DNA of 64,000 bases from Weissella oryzae SG25 (GTDB lineage: Bacteria; Bacillota; Bacilli; Lactobacillales; Lactobacillaceae), in the NCBI RefSeq assembly GCF_000691805.2, contig NZ_DF820492.1, forward strand, positions 62,001 to 126,000, given 5' to 3'. The stretch's first letter is position 1. Every line of letters starts with the position of its first letter. The position numbers and the translations under genes are program-made. Below are positions 36,540 to 45,529 of the stretch, piece after piece. The notes beneath the pieces were generated by a model, which saw only the letters and a list, made by a program, of their open reading frames with translations, searched no databases and was not told where the DNA came from.

Positions 36540-36633
36540 CTATTATAGTTGCCAGTGTAGTCTTAGAGTTATTTATGGTAAAATTTAGTAGACTATATTG
36601 ATTTAGTTTAACAACTTGCAAAGGAAAAATAGA

Positions 36634-38997
36634 ATGGCAAATCCGTTAAGGAACATTATTGAAAGTGATAAAAAAGAGATGCTCCGTCTCAACCGCATCG
36701 CTGACCAAGTTGAAGCGTACCAAGATGAGATGGCTACATTAAGTGATACAGAATTAAAAGCAAAAACACCATATTTGCGTCAATTACTAAAAGATGGTAA
36801 AACGCTAGATGATATTTTACCTGAGGCTTTTGCTGTCGTACGTGAGAGTGCCCGGCGTGTCTTAGGGTTGTATCCATTCCGTGTGCAAATTATGGGTTCG
36901 GCGGTCTTGCATGGCGGTAATATTTCCGAGATGCGGACTGGTGAAGGAAAAACATTGACGGCTACAATGGCGGTCTATTTAAATGCTCTCCCAGCACAAG
37001 GTGTCCATGTCGTTACAGTTAACGAATATTTGGCAGCGCGTGATGGTGAGGAAATGGGTGAATTGTACCAATGGTTAGGTTTGACCGTTGGCATCAATAC
37101 TTCTGAGAAATCAGCGAGTGAGAAGCGTGACGCCTATAATGCAGATATTACCTATTCAACTAATTCAGAAATTGGTTTTGATTATCTACGAGACAACATG
37201 GTGGCAAACAAAGAAGACCGTGTACAACGTTCTTTGAACTTTGCACTAGTTGATGAAACTGATTCGATTTTGATTGATGAAGCGCGTACACCATTGATTA
37301 TTTCAGGCGCACCAGAACAGGAAAATACCCAGTTGTATATTCGGGCAGACCGTTTTGTGAAGTCTTTGGTGGCCGAAGATGATTTCAAGGTTGATATGGA
37401 AGCCAAGACTGTATTGTTGCAAAATGAAGGAATTAAAAAGGCCGAACGTTACTTTAACCTGGATAACCTTTATGGGGCGTCAAATACGGCTTTGACCCAC
37501 CATATCGACCAAGCTTTGCGGGCTAACTACACAATGGATAACAATAAAGATTATGTTATCCGTGACGGTGAGGTTGTCTTAGTTGATTCATTCTCCGGAC
37601 GTATCCAAGAAGGTCGGCGTTTCTCTGATGGCTTGCACCAAGCTTTGGAAGCTAAAGAGCAAGTTCAGATTCAAGAGGATAATCGAGCAATGGCCTCGAT
37701 TACCTATCAAAATCTTTTCCGACGGTATAAAAAGCTGTCTGGAATGACTGGAACCGCCAAGACTGAGGCCGAAGAATTCCGCGAAATTTATAATATGGAG
37801 ATTATTACAATCCCAACAAATCGGCCAGTTCGCCGGGTTGATGATCAAGATTTGCTCTATCCAACGTTGCATGCAAAGTTTAATGCGGTCGTTGCTTTAA
37901 TTAAGAAGTTGCATGCCAAGGGACAACCAATGTTGATTGGTACGGTTGCAGTGGAGACTTCTGAAATGCTATCAAGCATGCTTGATGCACAAGGAATTGC
38001 TCATAATGTTTTGAATGCGAAAAATCACGCACGTGAAGCTGAGATTATTGCAAATGCTGGTCAAAAAAGTGCCGTAACGATTGCAACTAATATGGCTGGT
38101 CGAGGAACTGATATTAAGCTTGGCCCTGGCGTGGCAGCACTTGGCGGCCTTGCCGTAATTGGTACTGAACGTCATGAGTCACGCCGAATTGATAATCAAT
38201 TGCGTGGTCGTGCCGGTCGTCAAGGTGATAATGGTTATTCCCAGTTCTTCCTATCTTTGGAAGATGACTTGATGGTTCGTTTTGGTGGTGAGCGAATTCG
38301 CCTAATGATGGAGCGTATGAACTTAGATGAATCGGATGCGGTCATCCGAAACCGTTTGATTACCCGTTCAGTTGAATCAGCACAACGGCGCGTTGAAGGA
38401 AATAACTACGATTCACGTAAAAACGTCTTACAATACGATGATGTAATGTCACAACAACGTAATACTTTCTACGAAAATCGGAATGCTGTAATCGACGAAG
38501 AAAATTCGTTGGTAGATGTGATTTTACCAATGGCGGAACGTACGATTAAGCGAGTAGTCGATTCACACACGATTGGTAAGCCAGAAGAGTGGAATTTAAA
38601 GCCGGTTGTTGATTTTGCCGGTGCAATTTTGGTAAACGAGGGTGAAGTTACACTAGCTGACTTGGAAAAGAAGAGTCAAACTGAAATTGAAGATTATCTC
38701 TATGGCTTGGCAAAGGATGTTTATCTAGCTAAGGAAGCCCAGTTAGCTGATGCTGATCAGTTACTACAGTTCTCACGAGTGGTTGTACTGCGGGTTGCCG
38801 ATGCCCGTTGGACTGACCACATGGAAGCGATGAACGAGCTTCGTGATGCGATTCAGCTTCGTGGCTATGGACAACTAAACCCTTTGATTGAATATCAAAA
38901 TGAAGGCTTCCAAATGTTTGAAGAGATGATTGCTGATATTGAGTACGACGTTACGCGGCTATTTATGAAGGCTGAAATTCGTCAAAATCTCCGTTAA
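36634..38997 (+). CDS. secA: Preprotein translocase ATPase SecA
   Basis: A 787-aa motor that drives Sec-dependent protein export. Walker A is [11 protein letters not shown] and Walker B lies in [20 protein letters not shown]. The C-terminus ends soon after the helical scaffold ([12 protein letters not shown]), without the zinc-binding SEC-C tail, as in several lactic acid bacteria. The ATG at 36634 has AAAGGAAAAATAG upstream. Its product exports the wall hydrolase and other secreted proteins encoded in this window. prfB follows 141 bases later. Confidence 0.95.
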   Translation: MANPLRNIIESDKKEMLRLNRIADQVEAYQDEMATLSDTELKAKTPYLRQLLKDGKTLDDILPEAFAVVRESARRVLGLYPFRVQIMGSAVLHGGNISEMRTGEGKTLTATMAVYLNALPAQGVHVVTVNEYLAARDGEEMGELYQWLGLTVGINTSEKSASEKRDAYNADITYSTNSEIGFDYLRDNMVANKEDRVQRSLNFALVDETDSILIDEARTPLIISGAPEQENTQLYIRADRFVKSLVAEDDFKVDMEAKTVLLQNEGIKKAERYFNLDNLYGASNTALTHHIDQALRANYTMDNNKDYVIRDGEVVLVDSFSGRIQEGRRFSDGLHQALEAKEQVQIQEDNRAMASITYQNLFRRYKKLSGMTGTAKTEAEEFREIYNMEIITIPTNRPVRRVDDQDLLYPTLHAKFNAVVALIKKLHAKGQPMLIGTVAVETSEMLSSMLDAQGIAHNVLNAKNHAREAEIIANAGQKSAVTIATNMAGRGTDIKLGPGVAALGGLAVIGTERHESRRIDNQLRGRAGRQGDNGYSQFFLSLEDDLMVRFGGERIRLMMERMNLDESDAVIRNRLITRSVESAQRRVEGNNYDSRKNVLQYDDVMSQQRNTFYENRNAVIDEENSLVDVILPMAERTIKRVVDSHTIGKPEEWNLKPVVDFAGAILVNEGEVTLADLEKKSQTEIEDYLYGLAKDVYLAKEAQLADADQLLQFSRVVVLRVADARWTDHMEAMNELRDAIQLRGYGQLNPLIEYQNEGFQMFEEMIADIEYDVTRLFMKAEIRQNLR

Positions 38998-39138
38998 GCA
39001 CTAAAAAATATTAGGTAAGCATACCTAATCATTAGTTGAACAATTGGGCCGGATGAATTCGTAAGAAAGTCATTCGGCTCTTGTACATAGTAAAAGCGTG
39101 GAAGCTTTTGTTGGTATAAAAGAAGATTGGAGACAGAA

Positions 39139-40254
39139 ATGGAACTATCAGAAGTACGGCATGAGTTAGAGTTGATGAACGATGAAATTGTTCGTTTTGG
39201 TGACTCATTAGACTTAGACGCACTAAATGATGAAATTGCTGCCAACGAGCATCAGATGGTAATGCCTGATTTTTGGAATGATAATCTGGCAGCGCAAAAG
39301 GTGATTGATGGAAACAATGTTTTGAAAGAGCGACGTGACAACTATCTCAAGTTGACCCAAGCTGTTGAAAACATTGCAACGGCCTTAGAGTTGTTGAGTG
39401 AGCTACCTGATGATGAGATGCAAGCTGAAATGGAAGCTGATTTAAAGCAACTGGCTTTAGATTTGGAAAGCTATCGTTTGGCGCAGCTATTGAATGAACC
39501 ATACGATGCAAATAATGCAATTTTGGAAATCCATCCAGGTTCCGGGGGAACTGAATCGGCCGATTGGGGAGCCAATTTGCAGCGCATGTATACCCGCTGG
39601 GCAGAAAAGCATGGCTTTAAGGTTGATTTGATGGATTATCATCCCGGGGATGTTGCAGGAATCGATTCAGCGACCTTGATGATTACCGGGCATAATGCCT
39701 ATGGTTATCTACGTTCAGAACGTGGTGTCCATCGTTTTGTACGAATTTCACCCTTTGATTCGGCCGGCCGCCGCCATACATCTTTTGTATCAATCGATGT
39801 AATGCCAGAATTAGATGATTCAGTTGAAATTGATATAAATCCGGCGGATGTTAAGATGGATGTTTATCGGGCGTCTGGTGCCGGTGGACAGCATATTAAT
39901 AAGACGTCTTCAGCAGTTCGCTTAACGCATATACCAACCGGAATTGTAGTTGCCTCACAGCAACAACGGTCACAATTCCAAAATAAGGATACTGCTTACG
40001 GTATGTTGAAAGCTAAGCTATATCAACTTGAAATGGATAAAAAAGAAGCTGAGCGAGCAGCAATTTCAGGTACGCAGTTAGAGAATGGTTGGGGCTCACA
40101 AATTCGGTCTTATGTTTTCCAGCCCTATCGAATGGTAAAAGACCATCGTTCAAATTACGAATCAGGTAACCCACAAGGGGTTATGGATGGTGATTTGGAT
40201 CCCTTTATTAATGCTTATCTACGTTGGAAATTGGCTGAACAAAATCCAGATTAA
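39139..40254 (+). CDS. prfB: Peptide chain release factor 2
   Basis: A 371-aa class I release factor (from ATG 39139) for UAA and UGA stops. The GGQ motif (GAGGQHIN) and the RF2-specific SPF codon-recognition tripeptide (RISPFDSAG) are present. The programmed +1 frameshift usual in prfB is absent: at the equivalent place the frame reads straight through SLDLDALN with no UGA. The ATG follows GGAGACAGAA; an in-frame TTG at 39127 is less likely. The secA-prfB order is common in firmicutes. Confidence 0.94.
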   Translation: MELSEVRHELELMNDEIVRFGDSLDLDALNDEIAANEHQMVMPDFWNDNLAAQKVIDGNNVLKERRDNYLKLTQAVENIATALELLSELPDDEMQAEMEADLKQLALDLESYRLAQLLNEPYDANNAILEIHPGSGGTESADWGANLQRMYTRWAEKHGFKVDLMDYHPGDVAGIDSATLMITGHNAYGYLRSERGVHRFVRISPFDSAGRRHTSFVSIDVMPELDDSVEIDINPADVKMDVYRASGAGGQHINKTSSAVRLTHIPTGIVVASQQQRSQFQNKDTAYGMLKAKLYQLEMDKKEAERAAISGTQLENGWGSQIRSYVFQPYRMVKDHRSNYESGNPQGVMDGDLDPFINAYLRWKLAEQNPD

Positions 40255-40259
40255 AATCG

Positions 40260-40299
40260 AATCGATAAGTAGTGGATATCCACTGCTTATCGATTTTTT
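40260..40299 (+). terminator. Terminator after prfB
   Basis: A long stem AATCGATAAGTAGTGGA with TCCACTGCTTATCGATT (one mismatch) and TTTTTT. Confidence 0.92.
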
Positions 40300-40445
40300 C
40301 ATTACTTGTTGTTGATTACTTAACTTTAAGTAAGCTCCAGTAAATTTAATAGGTAGAGTATTTTGAATGCTTATACTTAAGATGACTATGTATAGGCGCT
40401 AATTAGTAATATACCTAAATTATGGAAAAATTTAACGATTTAGTC

Positions 40446-40474
40446 TTGTGAAAGCGTTTTATTTATTGTATTAT
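40446..40474 (+). promoter_or_regulatory. Promoter with overlapping cre-like site for glcU
   Basis: TTGTGA (40446-40451), 17-base spacer, TATTAT (40469-40474). TGAAAGCGTTTTAT (40449-40462) matches the cre consensus except for its last two bases and overlaps the -35, like the arrangement at 18372. CcpA control is inferred. Confidence 0.55.
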
Positions 40475-40519
40475 AAATCACGTTGTTACTAATATAATGT
40501 TGAGTGGAAGGTTTTATAT

Positions 40520-41482
40520 ATGTCAATTTTAATTGCTTTGATTCCGGCAATCGCTTGGGGATCGGTTGGTATTGTTACCACCAAAATGGGTGGCTCTGCC
40601 GCACAAGGAACTTTGGGGATGACAATTGGAGCCTTAGTTTTCGGACTAGGGACGATGTTAATCTACGTTCTCCCCGTAGCTGGGAGTGATTATGCCTTCA
40701 ATCCTAAGATTTGGGTTGTTGGCGTGGTTTCTGGTTTGTTCTGGGCAGTTGGAACCGCTGGTCAGTTCATTGGGTTTAAAAAACTAGGGGTTTCAATTGG
40801 TAATCCAATTTCAACGGCTGGTCAGATTATTTTTAATGCAATTATGGCGGCGGCTGTTTTGGGTGATTGGACCAGCTCACGGATGTGGCTATTTGGTCTG
40901 ATTGCGATTGCTATGGTTGCTTTGGGAGCATACTTCACATCAATACCTGACGCTAATGCACCTAAGCAGATGAATATTGATTTTAGCTGGTCAGCTGGGT
41001 TGTTGGCAATGTTAATTTCAACTTTGGGATACATGATGTATTTTGTCTTCCCAAATCTACTAGCCAAGATAGGTTATATCTCAGCTAGTTTGAAAGCTGG
41101 GCCACATGGATCAGCAGATGGCCTATACTATATGACTTCAATTGTCGGCCCACAATCAATTGGACAAGTCGTTGGAGCCTTAATTATCGTTATCTTCTTT
41201 ATGAAGGAACGCGAAATTTTCGCTAAGGCAACTTGGCGTAACGTAGTTACCGGATTAGTTTGGGCAGTTGGAAATGTCTTTATGTTTATCTCAGCAGCTA
41301 ATCCAAAGATTGGACAAGCAACAGCGGCCACGTTGTCACAAATGGGAATTATCGTTGGAGTCTTTGGAAGTATTTGGATTCTTGGTGAACGTAAGTCAAA
41401 GCGTCAAATGGTCTTTATCATTATTGGAGTAATCTTGGTTGCCTTAGGTGGCGTAGTTATTTCAAATTTGGCTAATATATAG
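40520..41482 (+). CDS. glcU: GRP-family glucose/sugar uptake protein (GlcU-like)
   Basis: A 320-aa protein with ten hydrophobic helices. It starts IALIPAIAWGSVGIVTTKMGGSAAQGTLGMTIGALVF, the GlcU signature, and has the second-half repeat PKIGQATAATLSQMGIIVGVFGSIWILGE. Such carriers import glucose by proton symport, which feeds the GlcK kinase encoded at 57.5 kb. A cre-like site overlaps the promoter. The ribosome binding site AAGG is modest. Confidence 0.85.
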   Translation: MSILIALIPAIAWGSVGIVTTKMGGSAAQGTLGMTIGALVFGLGTMLIYVLPVAGSDYAFNPKIWVVGVVSGLFWAVGTAGQFIGFKKLGVSIGNPISTAGQIIFNAIMAAAVLGDWTSSRMWLFGLIAIAMVALGAYFTSIPDANAPKQMNIDFSWSAGLLAMLISTLGYMMYFVFPNLLAKIGYISASLKAGPHGSADGLYYMTSIVGPQSIGQVVGALIIVIFFMKEREIFAKATWRNVVTGLVWAVGNVFMFISAANPKIGQATAATLSQMGIIVGVFGSIWILGERKSKRQMVFIIIGVILVALGGVVISNLANI

Positions 41483-41485
41483 ATG

Positions 41486-41527
41486 AAAAAAAAGGTAGCT
41501 CACCGATACTGATGAGTTACCTTTTTT
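41486..41527 (+). terminator. Terminator after glcU
   Basis: Stem AAAAAAAGGTAGCTCA with TGAGTTACCTTTTTT (one G-U). Confidence 0.85.
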
Positions 41528-41604
41528 ATTGATTTAGTTAGATCTAGCTGGTGGCTTTAACTTTCTTATAAGAGAGTGTGGTATATTATTATATTATAAA
41601 TGTT

Positions 41605-41730
41605 TGGACGGGCTTAGTTAAAAGGTGGGACCATTATGGGTGATCAGTGGGGAGCCCCAGGTAGTATGGTGGAACCAGTTTGGTATATAGTCAGTTAAAA
41701 ACAGAATAAGAAAATTTAGGGAGTATATTA
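41605..41730 (+). promoter_or_regulatory. Structured G-rich leader upstream of femX
   Basis: An AT-rich -10 region (around 41590-41600) precedes a ~125-nt leader that is unusually rich in G. The motif GGTGGRACC occurs twice (41624-41632 and 41668-41676). ACCAT (41630-41634) can pair with ATGGT (41666-41670) and encloses a hairpin TGGGG-AG-CCCCA. There is no terminator-like U-tract. The second motif resembles a T-box core but no full T-box architecture is present. Confidence 0.4.
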
Positions 41731-42747
41731 ATGCCACTTTTAGATATGAATGATTCAGACGCTTTGGCCCGCTATAATGATTTTGTTCGGCAGTCACCCT
41801 TTGCGCAAATAACCCAGGATTTAGCTTGGGCAGAAGTTAAAAATAACTGGACACCACGCTATGTTTATTTGGAAGATGCAGATAAGCAGATTATCGCTGC
41901 ACTATCAATTCTTATGATTAAGCAGGCCAATGGTAAGATGTTTGCTTATGCTTCTAAAGGTCCAGTTATGGATATGCAGGATTTAGACTTATTTGATCGT
42001 TTAATGCAAGAAGCAAAGCTAGCTTTGGCAAATGATGATGTCTATGTTCTGAAGGTTGATCCTGAGATTAGTTATAGTGATGAGTTAAACGCACAATTAC
42101 AGGCTCGTGGTTATGTCACACGTAATCGGGGCTTAAAGGGTGGGATGCACGCCACAATTCAACCACGCCTGAATATGGTGATGGATTTGACGGTTAAGCC
42201 AGATGCAGAAACCGCTTTTGATTTTGTGCCTTCAAAGACTAAAAATAAATTACGGCGGCCATTCCGTGATGGTATCGTGGTTGATTTTGGTCTCGAGCAG
42301 AGCGATTTAGATGATTTTTACATGACTTATGAAATTATGAGCCAGCGACATGGTATTACATATCGACCAAAGGACTATTTCCAACGTATGGTAGATGCCT
42401 TTGTTGGCACTGATATGATGCGAATTTATCGGGCCCGTTTTGAAGAGCAAACGATTGGAACCGGAATTGCTTTTAAGATTGGCTCAAAGATTTGGTATAT
42501 GTACGCTGGTACAATTGATGATGCGCCAGTAAATGGGGCTGCTTATGCAATTCAAGTCGAAATGATTCAGTGGGCCATTGACAGTCATATGCCCCTTTAT
42601 GATTTGGGTGGGATTGAAAAGGAAGATGTTGAAGATTCACTCTGGAAGTTCAAGCATAATTTTGTGCGCGGAGCAGCCCAAGAGTATATTGGTGAGATTG
42701 ACTTAGTCTTAGATGAGGCCAGTTACGAAGCCAGTTATGCGGATTAA
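41731..42747 (+). CDS. femX: FemX-type UDP-MurNAc-pentapeptide alanyltransferase
   Basis: A 338-aa FemABX transferase. It shows the pattern of the structurally known Weissella viridescens FemX along its whole length: QSPFAQITQDLAWAEVKNNW, FAYASKGPVMDM, GMHATIQPRLNMV, KIWYMYAG and PLYDLGGI. The known enzyme adds the first residue (Ala from Ala-tRNA) of the interpeptide bridge to the lysine of UDP-MurNAc-pentapeptide at the cytosolic face. It has two GNAT-like lobes and no signal peptide. The ribosome binding site TTAGGGAG precedes ATG. The resemblance is the main support for a Weissella-like host. Second-residue Fem genes are not in the window. Confidence 0.93.
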   Translation: MPLLDMNDSDALARYNDFVRQSPFAQITQDLAWAEVKNNWTPRYVYLEDADKQIIAALSILMIKQANGKMFAYASKGPVMDMQDLDLFDRLMQEAKLALANDDVYVLKVDPEISYSDELNAQLQARGYVTRNRGLKGGMHATIQPRLNMVMDLTVKPDAETAFDFVPSKTKNKLRRPFRDGIVVDFGLEQSDLDDFYMTYEIMSQRHGITYRPKDYFQRMVDAFVGTDMMRIYRARFEEQTIGTGIAFKIGSKIWYMYAGTIDDAPVNGAAYAIQVEMIQWAIDSHMPLYDLGGIEKEDVEDSLWKFKHNFVRGAAQEYIGEIDLVLDEASYEASYAD

Positions 42748-42825
42748 TTAAGCAATAAAGCTTAATAACTTAGGATTTAAGTGGTATATAAGCCTTGCCT
42801 TTTAGCAATTCATGGTATGGATATC

Positions 42826-42854
42826 TTGACATTAATATGCAAATAACTTATATT
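42826..42854 (+). promoter_or_regulatory. Promoter of tRNA-Ser
   Basis: TTGACA (42826-42831), 17-base spacer, TATATT (42849-42854), 23 bases before the tRNA. Confidence 0.82.
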
Positions 42855-42877
42855 AGTATTTGTCGTAAGAAAGTCAT

Positions 42878-42967
42878 GGAGATATACCCAAGTCTGGCTG
42901 AAGGGAACGGTCTTGAAAACCGTCAGGTCGGGAAACCGGCGCGGGGGTTCGAATCCCTCTATCTCCT
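42878..42967 (+). tRNA. tRNA-Ser (anticodon TGA)
   Basis: Acceptor GGAGATA with TATCTCC, D-arm CCC/GGG, anticodon stem ACGGT/ACCGT with loop CTTGAAA (anticodon UGA), a long variable arm as expected for serine, T-arm with TTCGAAT. CCA is not encoded. Confidence 0.92.
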
Positions 42968-42973
42968 TTCGAA

Positions 42974-43003
42974 GAATCGTATCCACTTGGATGCGATTTT
43001 TTT
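42974..43003 (+). terminator. Terminator after tRNA-Ser
   Basis: Stem AATCGTATCC with GGATGCGATT (one G-U), loop ACTT and a T-run. Confidence 0.88.
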
Positions 43004-43057
43004 GTTCAAGGGTTAGTTTTCATGCAAGTTCAAGGAAGAAAAAGGTATAATTAATTT

Positions 43058-43828
43058 ATGGAAAAGCTTAGTTCAGTGCAAAATAGTCGCGTAAAGGCTT
43101 GGCAAAAGTTACAATCTAAAAAGGGACGGCAAGCTAGTCAAACCTATCTTTTAGATGGTTGGCATTTAGTTGAAGAAGCAATTAAACATGATGGTAAATT
43201 ACATGCAATCATGGCAACACCAGAACAACTAGCACAACATCAGGATGAACTTCCTTTGGGTGTACCAGTTTTTGAAATTAATGACGACATTGCAAAGAAG
43301 CTATCTGATTTAGTAACACCACAAGGAATTTTTGCGGAAGTGACGTTACCAGTAGCAAGTCGTTCACCACAGTTTATTCATGACGGCGCTTGGTTGTTCT
43401 TGGATGGAATTCAAGACCCTGGTAACATTGGTACCATGGTACGAACGGCGGATGCAGCTGGATATAGTGGAGTTGTCTTTGGTCAAGGAACAGTTGACCC
43501 ATATTCAGCCAAAGCTTTGCGGGCAATGCAAGGTAGCCAATTCCATTTGACCCTCACAGTTGGTGACTTAGCTGAATGGACGGCCGCCTTTACGCAAAAC
43601 GGGCTAAATGTTTATGGAACCAAACTTGATCCTAGTGCCGCTGATTTGTTCACGATTCCAGCTCAAAGCCAGTTTGCCTTGATTATGGGAAATGAGGGTC
43701 AGGGAATGCGGACTGATTTAGCTGAAATGACGACCCAAAACCTATATATTCCGCTAACTGGTCAAGCTGAGTCATTGAATGTTGCAGTAGCCGCCGGGAT
43801 TGCGATGTTTGCTTTAAAAAATCGGTAA
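43058..43828 (+). CDS. TrmH/SpoU-family RNA 2'-O-ribose methyltransferase
   Basis: A 256-aa protein. An N-terminal RNA-binding substrate domain (LSSVQNSRVKAWQKLQSKKGR) is followed by the SPOUT knot with motifs LDGIQDPGNIGTMVRTADAAG, IMGNEGQGM and IPLTGQAESLNVAVAAGI. It probably modifies rRNA or tRNA; RlmB/YsgA-type. No clear ribosome binding site is seen: a TATAAT (43046-43051) ends six bases before the ATG, so the mRNA could be leaderless from that promoter. Confidence 0.9.
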   Translation: MEKLSSVQNSRVKAWQKLQSKKGRQASQTYLLDGWHLVEEAIKHDGKLHAIMATPEQLAQHQDELPLGVPVFEINDDIAKKLSDLVTPQGIFAEVTLPVASRSPQFIHDGAWLFLDGIQDPGNIGTMVRTADAAGYSGVVFGQGTVDPYSAKALRAMQGSQFHLTLTVGDLAEWTAAFTQNGLNVYGTKLDPSAADLFTIPAQSQFALIMGNEGQGMRTDLAEMTTQNLYIPLTGQAESLNVAVAAGIAMFALKNR

Positions 43829-43871
43829 GAGATAAGTAGCTGTCAGCCTTGGATGAATAGGAGATGGTTTG

Positions 43872-44354
43872 ATGCAAGCACAGAAATGGCAAAAAGATAC
43901 GGTTTATTTGGAGATTGTGGGTGACCTATTGGCACACCCACAAGTTCAATTGCTTAAGAATTATGTGCAACATCATCATTCTGATCGGTTGCAACATTCA
44001 ATTGATGTGTCTTATTTAAGCTATCGAATAGCTTTACGCTATGGCCTAAATGCAACTGCGGTTGCGCGAGCCGGCTTGTTACATGATTTATTCTTTTATG
44101 ATTGGCGGGTAACTAAGTTCGAACTAGGTACGCACGCCTTCATTCATCCCCGGGTTGCTTTTAGAAATGCCGAAAAAATTACGGCACTTTCACCGATGGA
44201 AAAAGATATTATACTTAAACACATGTGGGGGGCAACCAGTGCCTTGCCGCATTTTAGAGAAAGTTTATTGGTTGATTTAGTTGATGATTGGGTTGCTTTG
44301 GTTGATTTTTTTGCCCCTAAGTGGCGAAAAATTCGCAACTTGCTAAAAAAATGA
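43872..44354 (+). CDS. HD-domain phosphohydrolase-like protein
   Basis: A 160-aa protein with the HD motif: RLQHSIDVSYLSYRIA (His), then AGLLHDLFFYDW (His-Asp) and a downstream Asp in LVDLVDDWVALVD. Family members hydrolyse phosphate esters or nucleotides with a divalent metal. The ATG at 43872 is preceded by AGGAGATGGTTTG. It is 43 bases after the methyltransferase and probably co-transcribed with it. Confidence 0.85.
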   Translation: MQAQKWQKDTVYLEIVGDLLAHPQVQLLKNYVQHHHSDRLQHSIDVSYLSYRIALRYGLNATAVARAGLLHDLFFYDWRVTKFELGTHAFIHPRVAFRNAEKITALSPMEKDIILKHMWGATSALPHFRESLLVDLVDDWVALVDFFAPKWRKIRNLLKK

Positions 44355-44452
44355 AATCCGGTTATTAAGCAAAGATTCGTGCAATGCACTAAAATTAGCG
44401 CTAAAATAATTACCGAGTAATTGTTAGTAAAATAAGTAAGGAGAAACAAAAC

Positions 44453-44803
44453 ATGACAGCAGCAACTGAACAAAAGGTAAGCGAAGGAAACTGTGCTGAT
44501 GCAGTAATTTGTGATAAATTCACTGCTACTTTTAATATTTTAGGTCGTAAATGGAATGGCTTAATTATTGAAGTCTTACTTAATGAGGGACCAAGCCGTT
44601 TTAAGGACTTGTCACGAGCAGTGATTAACTGTTCTGATCGTGTAATGGTCGAACGCTTAAAAGAGCTTGAAGAAGCTGATTTGATTGAACGTCGGACCTA
44701 TGAAGATTCTTCTTTGATTGAATATGCATTAACTGAGCGTGGTGAATCAATGCGACCAATGATGGAAGCAATCCATACTTGGTCAGATAAGTGGAATAGC
44801 TAA
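44453..44803 (+). CDS. HxlR-family transcriptional regulator
   Basis: A 116-aa winged-helix protein. The characteristic FNILGRKWNGLIIEVLLNEGPSRFKDL and VMVERLKELEEADLIERRTYEDSSLIEYALTERG are intact. Two cysteines near the N-terminus (NCADAVICDKF, residues about 14 and 20) may sense thiol-reactive or quinone stress, as in some relatives; that is inference. The ribosome binding site AAGGAGAAACAAAAC is strong. The quinone-reductase-like gene at 25.3 kb would be a possible target. Confidence 0.88.
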   Translation: MTAATEQKVSEGNCADAVICDKFTATFNILGRKWNGLIIEVLLNEGPSRFKDLSRAVINCSDRVMVERLKELEEADLIERRTYEDSSLIEYALTERGESMRPMMEAIHTWSDKWNS

Positions 44804-44816
44804 AATTAATTAATTT

Positions 44817-44857
44817 AAAAAGTGGTTACTTAGACATCGTTCAAGTGACCTTTTTTT
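44817..44857 (+). terminator. Terminator after the HxlR gene
   Basis: Stem AAAAAGTGGTTACTT with AAGTGACCTTTTTT (with a small internal mismatch) and T-run. Confidence 0.7.
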
Positions 44858-44876
44858 GCTGATAGGGGAGAAGTGG

Positions 44877-45236
44877 ATGTTTGCTTTAGGTTTAAGTATG
44901 TTAGTTGGGTTGGAAGCACTTTATATTATGATTTTGGAGATGTTTATGTCAGCTGAAAAGCAAGCAGCTGTTTTTGGTATCGATAAAAAGGTGTTAAATA
45001 TCAAGGAAGTCCGATCTTTACTAGCGAATCAAGGTATTTATAATGGTGCCTTGGGCGCATTAATTTTGGTAGTTGGTATTTTTTTCATGGCCAATGCTGG
45101 AAAAATCTTTTTGAGCCTTTTAATGGTTTATATTGTAATTGTTGCGCTATACGGCGCACTAACCGTTAATAAAAAAATTGCCTTGGTTCAAGGATTACCC
45201 GCATTAGTGGCGCTGTTAGCCTTAATTTTTAGCTAA
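44877..45236 (+). CDS. DUF1304-family membrane protein
   Basis: A 119-aa protein with four hydrophobic helices. The N-terminal LVGLEALYIMILEMFMSAEK matches DUF1304 (the LVxxEHxYIxxLEM pattern), with the remainder NQGIYNGALGALI typical. The ATG at 44877 has GGGGAGAAGTGG upstream. It lies downstream of the HxlR gene, beyond a terminator. The function is unknown. Confidence 0.82.
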   Translation: MFALGLSMLVGLEALYIMILEMFMSAEKQAAVFGIDKKVLNIKEVRSLLANQGIYNGALGALILVVGIFFMANAGKIFLSLLMVYIVIVALYGALTVNKKIALVQGLPALVALLALIFS

Positions 45237-45282
45237 GGGACTCGACAGATTAAAAAATTATCGGTAAAATAAATTTATTACT

Positions 45283-45508
45283 TTGAATGACCTAGTAGGT
45301 TGGTTAATCTTTTCAGCGATTATGGGTGGGTGTGAGCCATAGATGATGACAAACTGAATTTCAGTCAGGAGTAGGATGGTTGATAAGGCTGTCCCGACTT
45401 AGCCCGCGTTATAGGGCCCCTAAGAACAGGGCAATTGACTGTTAAAGTAGGGTGGTACCACGTTTATAGACGTCCCTTTGGTATTTATTTACCAAAGGGA
45501 CTTTTTTT
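45283..45508 (+). promoter_or_regulatory. T-box riboswitch leader of pheST
   Basis: The conserved T-box AGGGTGGTACCACG (45449-45462) precedes an intrinsic terminator (GTCCCTTTGG-N-CCAAAGGGAC, T-run; 45472-45508). Upstream stem I includes a probable TTC phenylalanine specifier (within CTGAATTTCAGTC, about 45354-45366). Uncharged tRNA-Phe would favour the antiterminator and expression of pheST. Confidence 0.92.
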
Positions 45509-45529
45509 ATTCAAAAAAGGAGAACTAAG

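Noticed and set aside
39052-39080. Hairpin between secA and prfB as a terminator
   Set aside because: A GCCGGATGA/TCATTCGGC stem is present but no T-run follows, so termination is not supported.
42878-42967. tRNA-Ser as a second integration site
   Set aside because: Flanks are core genes on both sides and there is no integrase or repeated 3' end nearby.
42795-43016. Open frame across tRNA-Ser
   Set aside because: It covers a clear tRNA with promoter and terminator; the frame is fortuitous.
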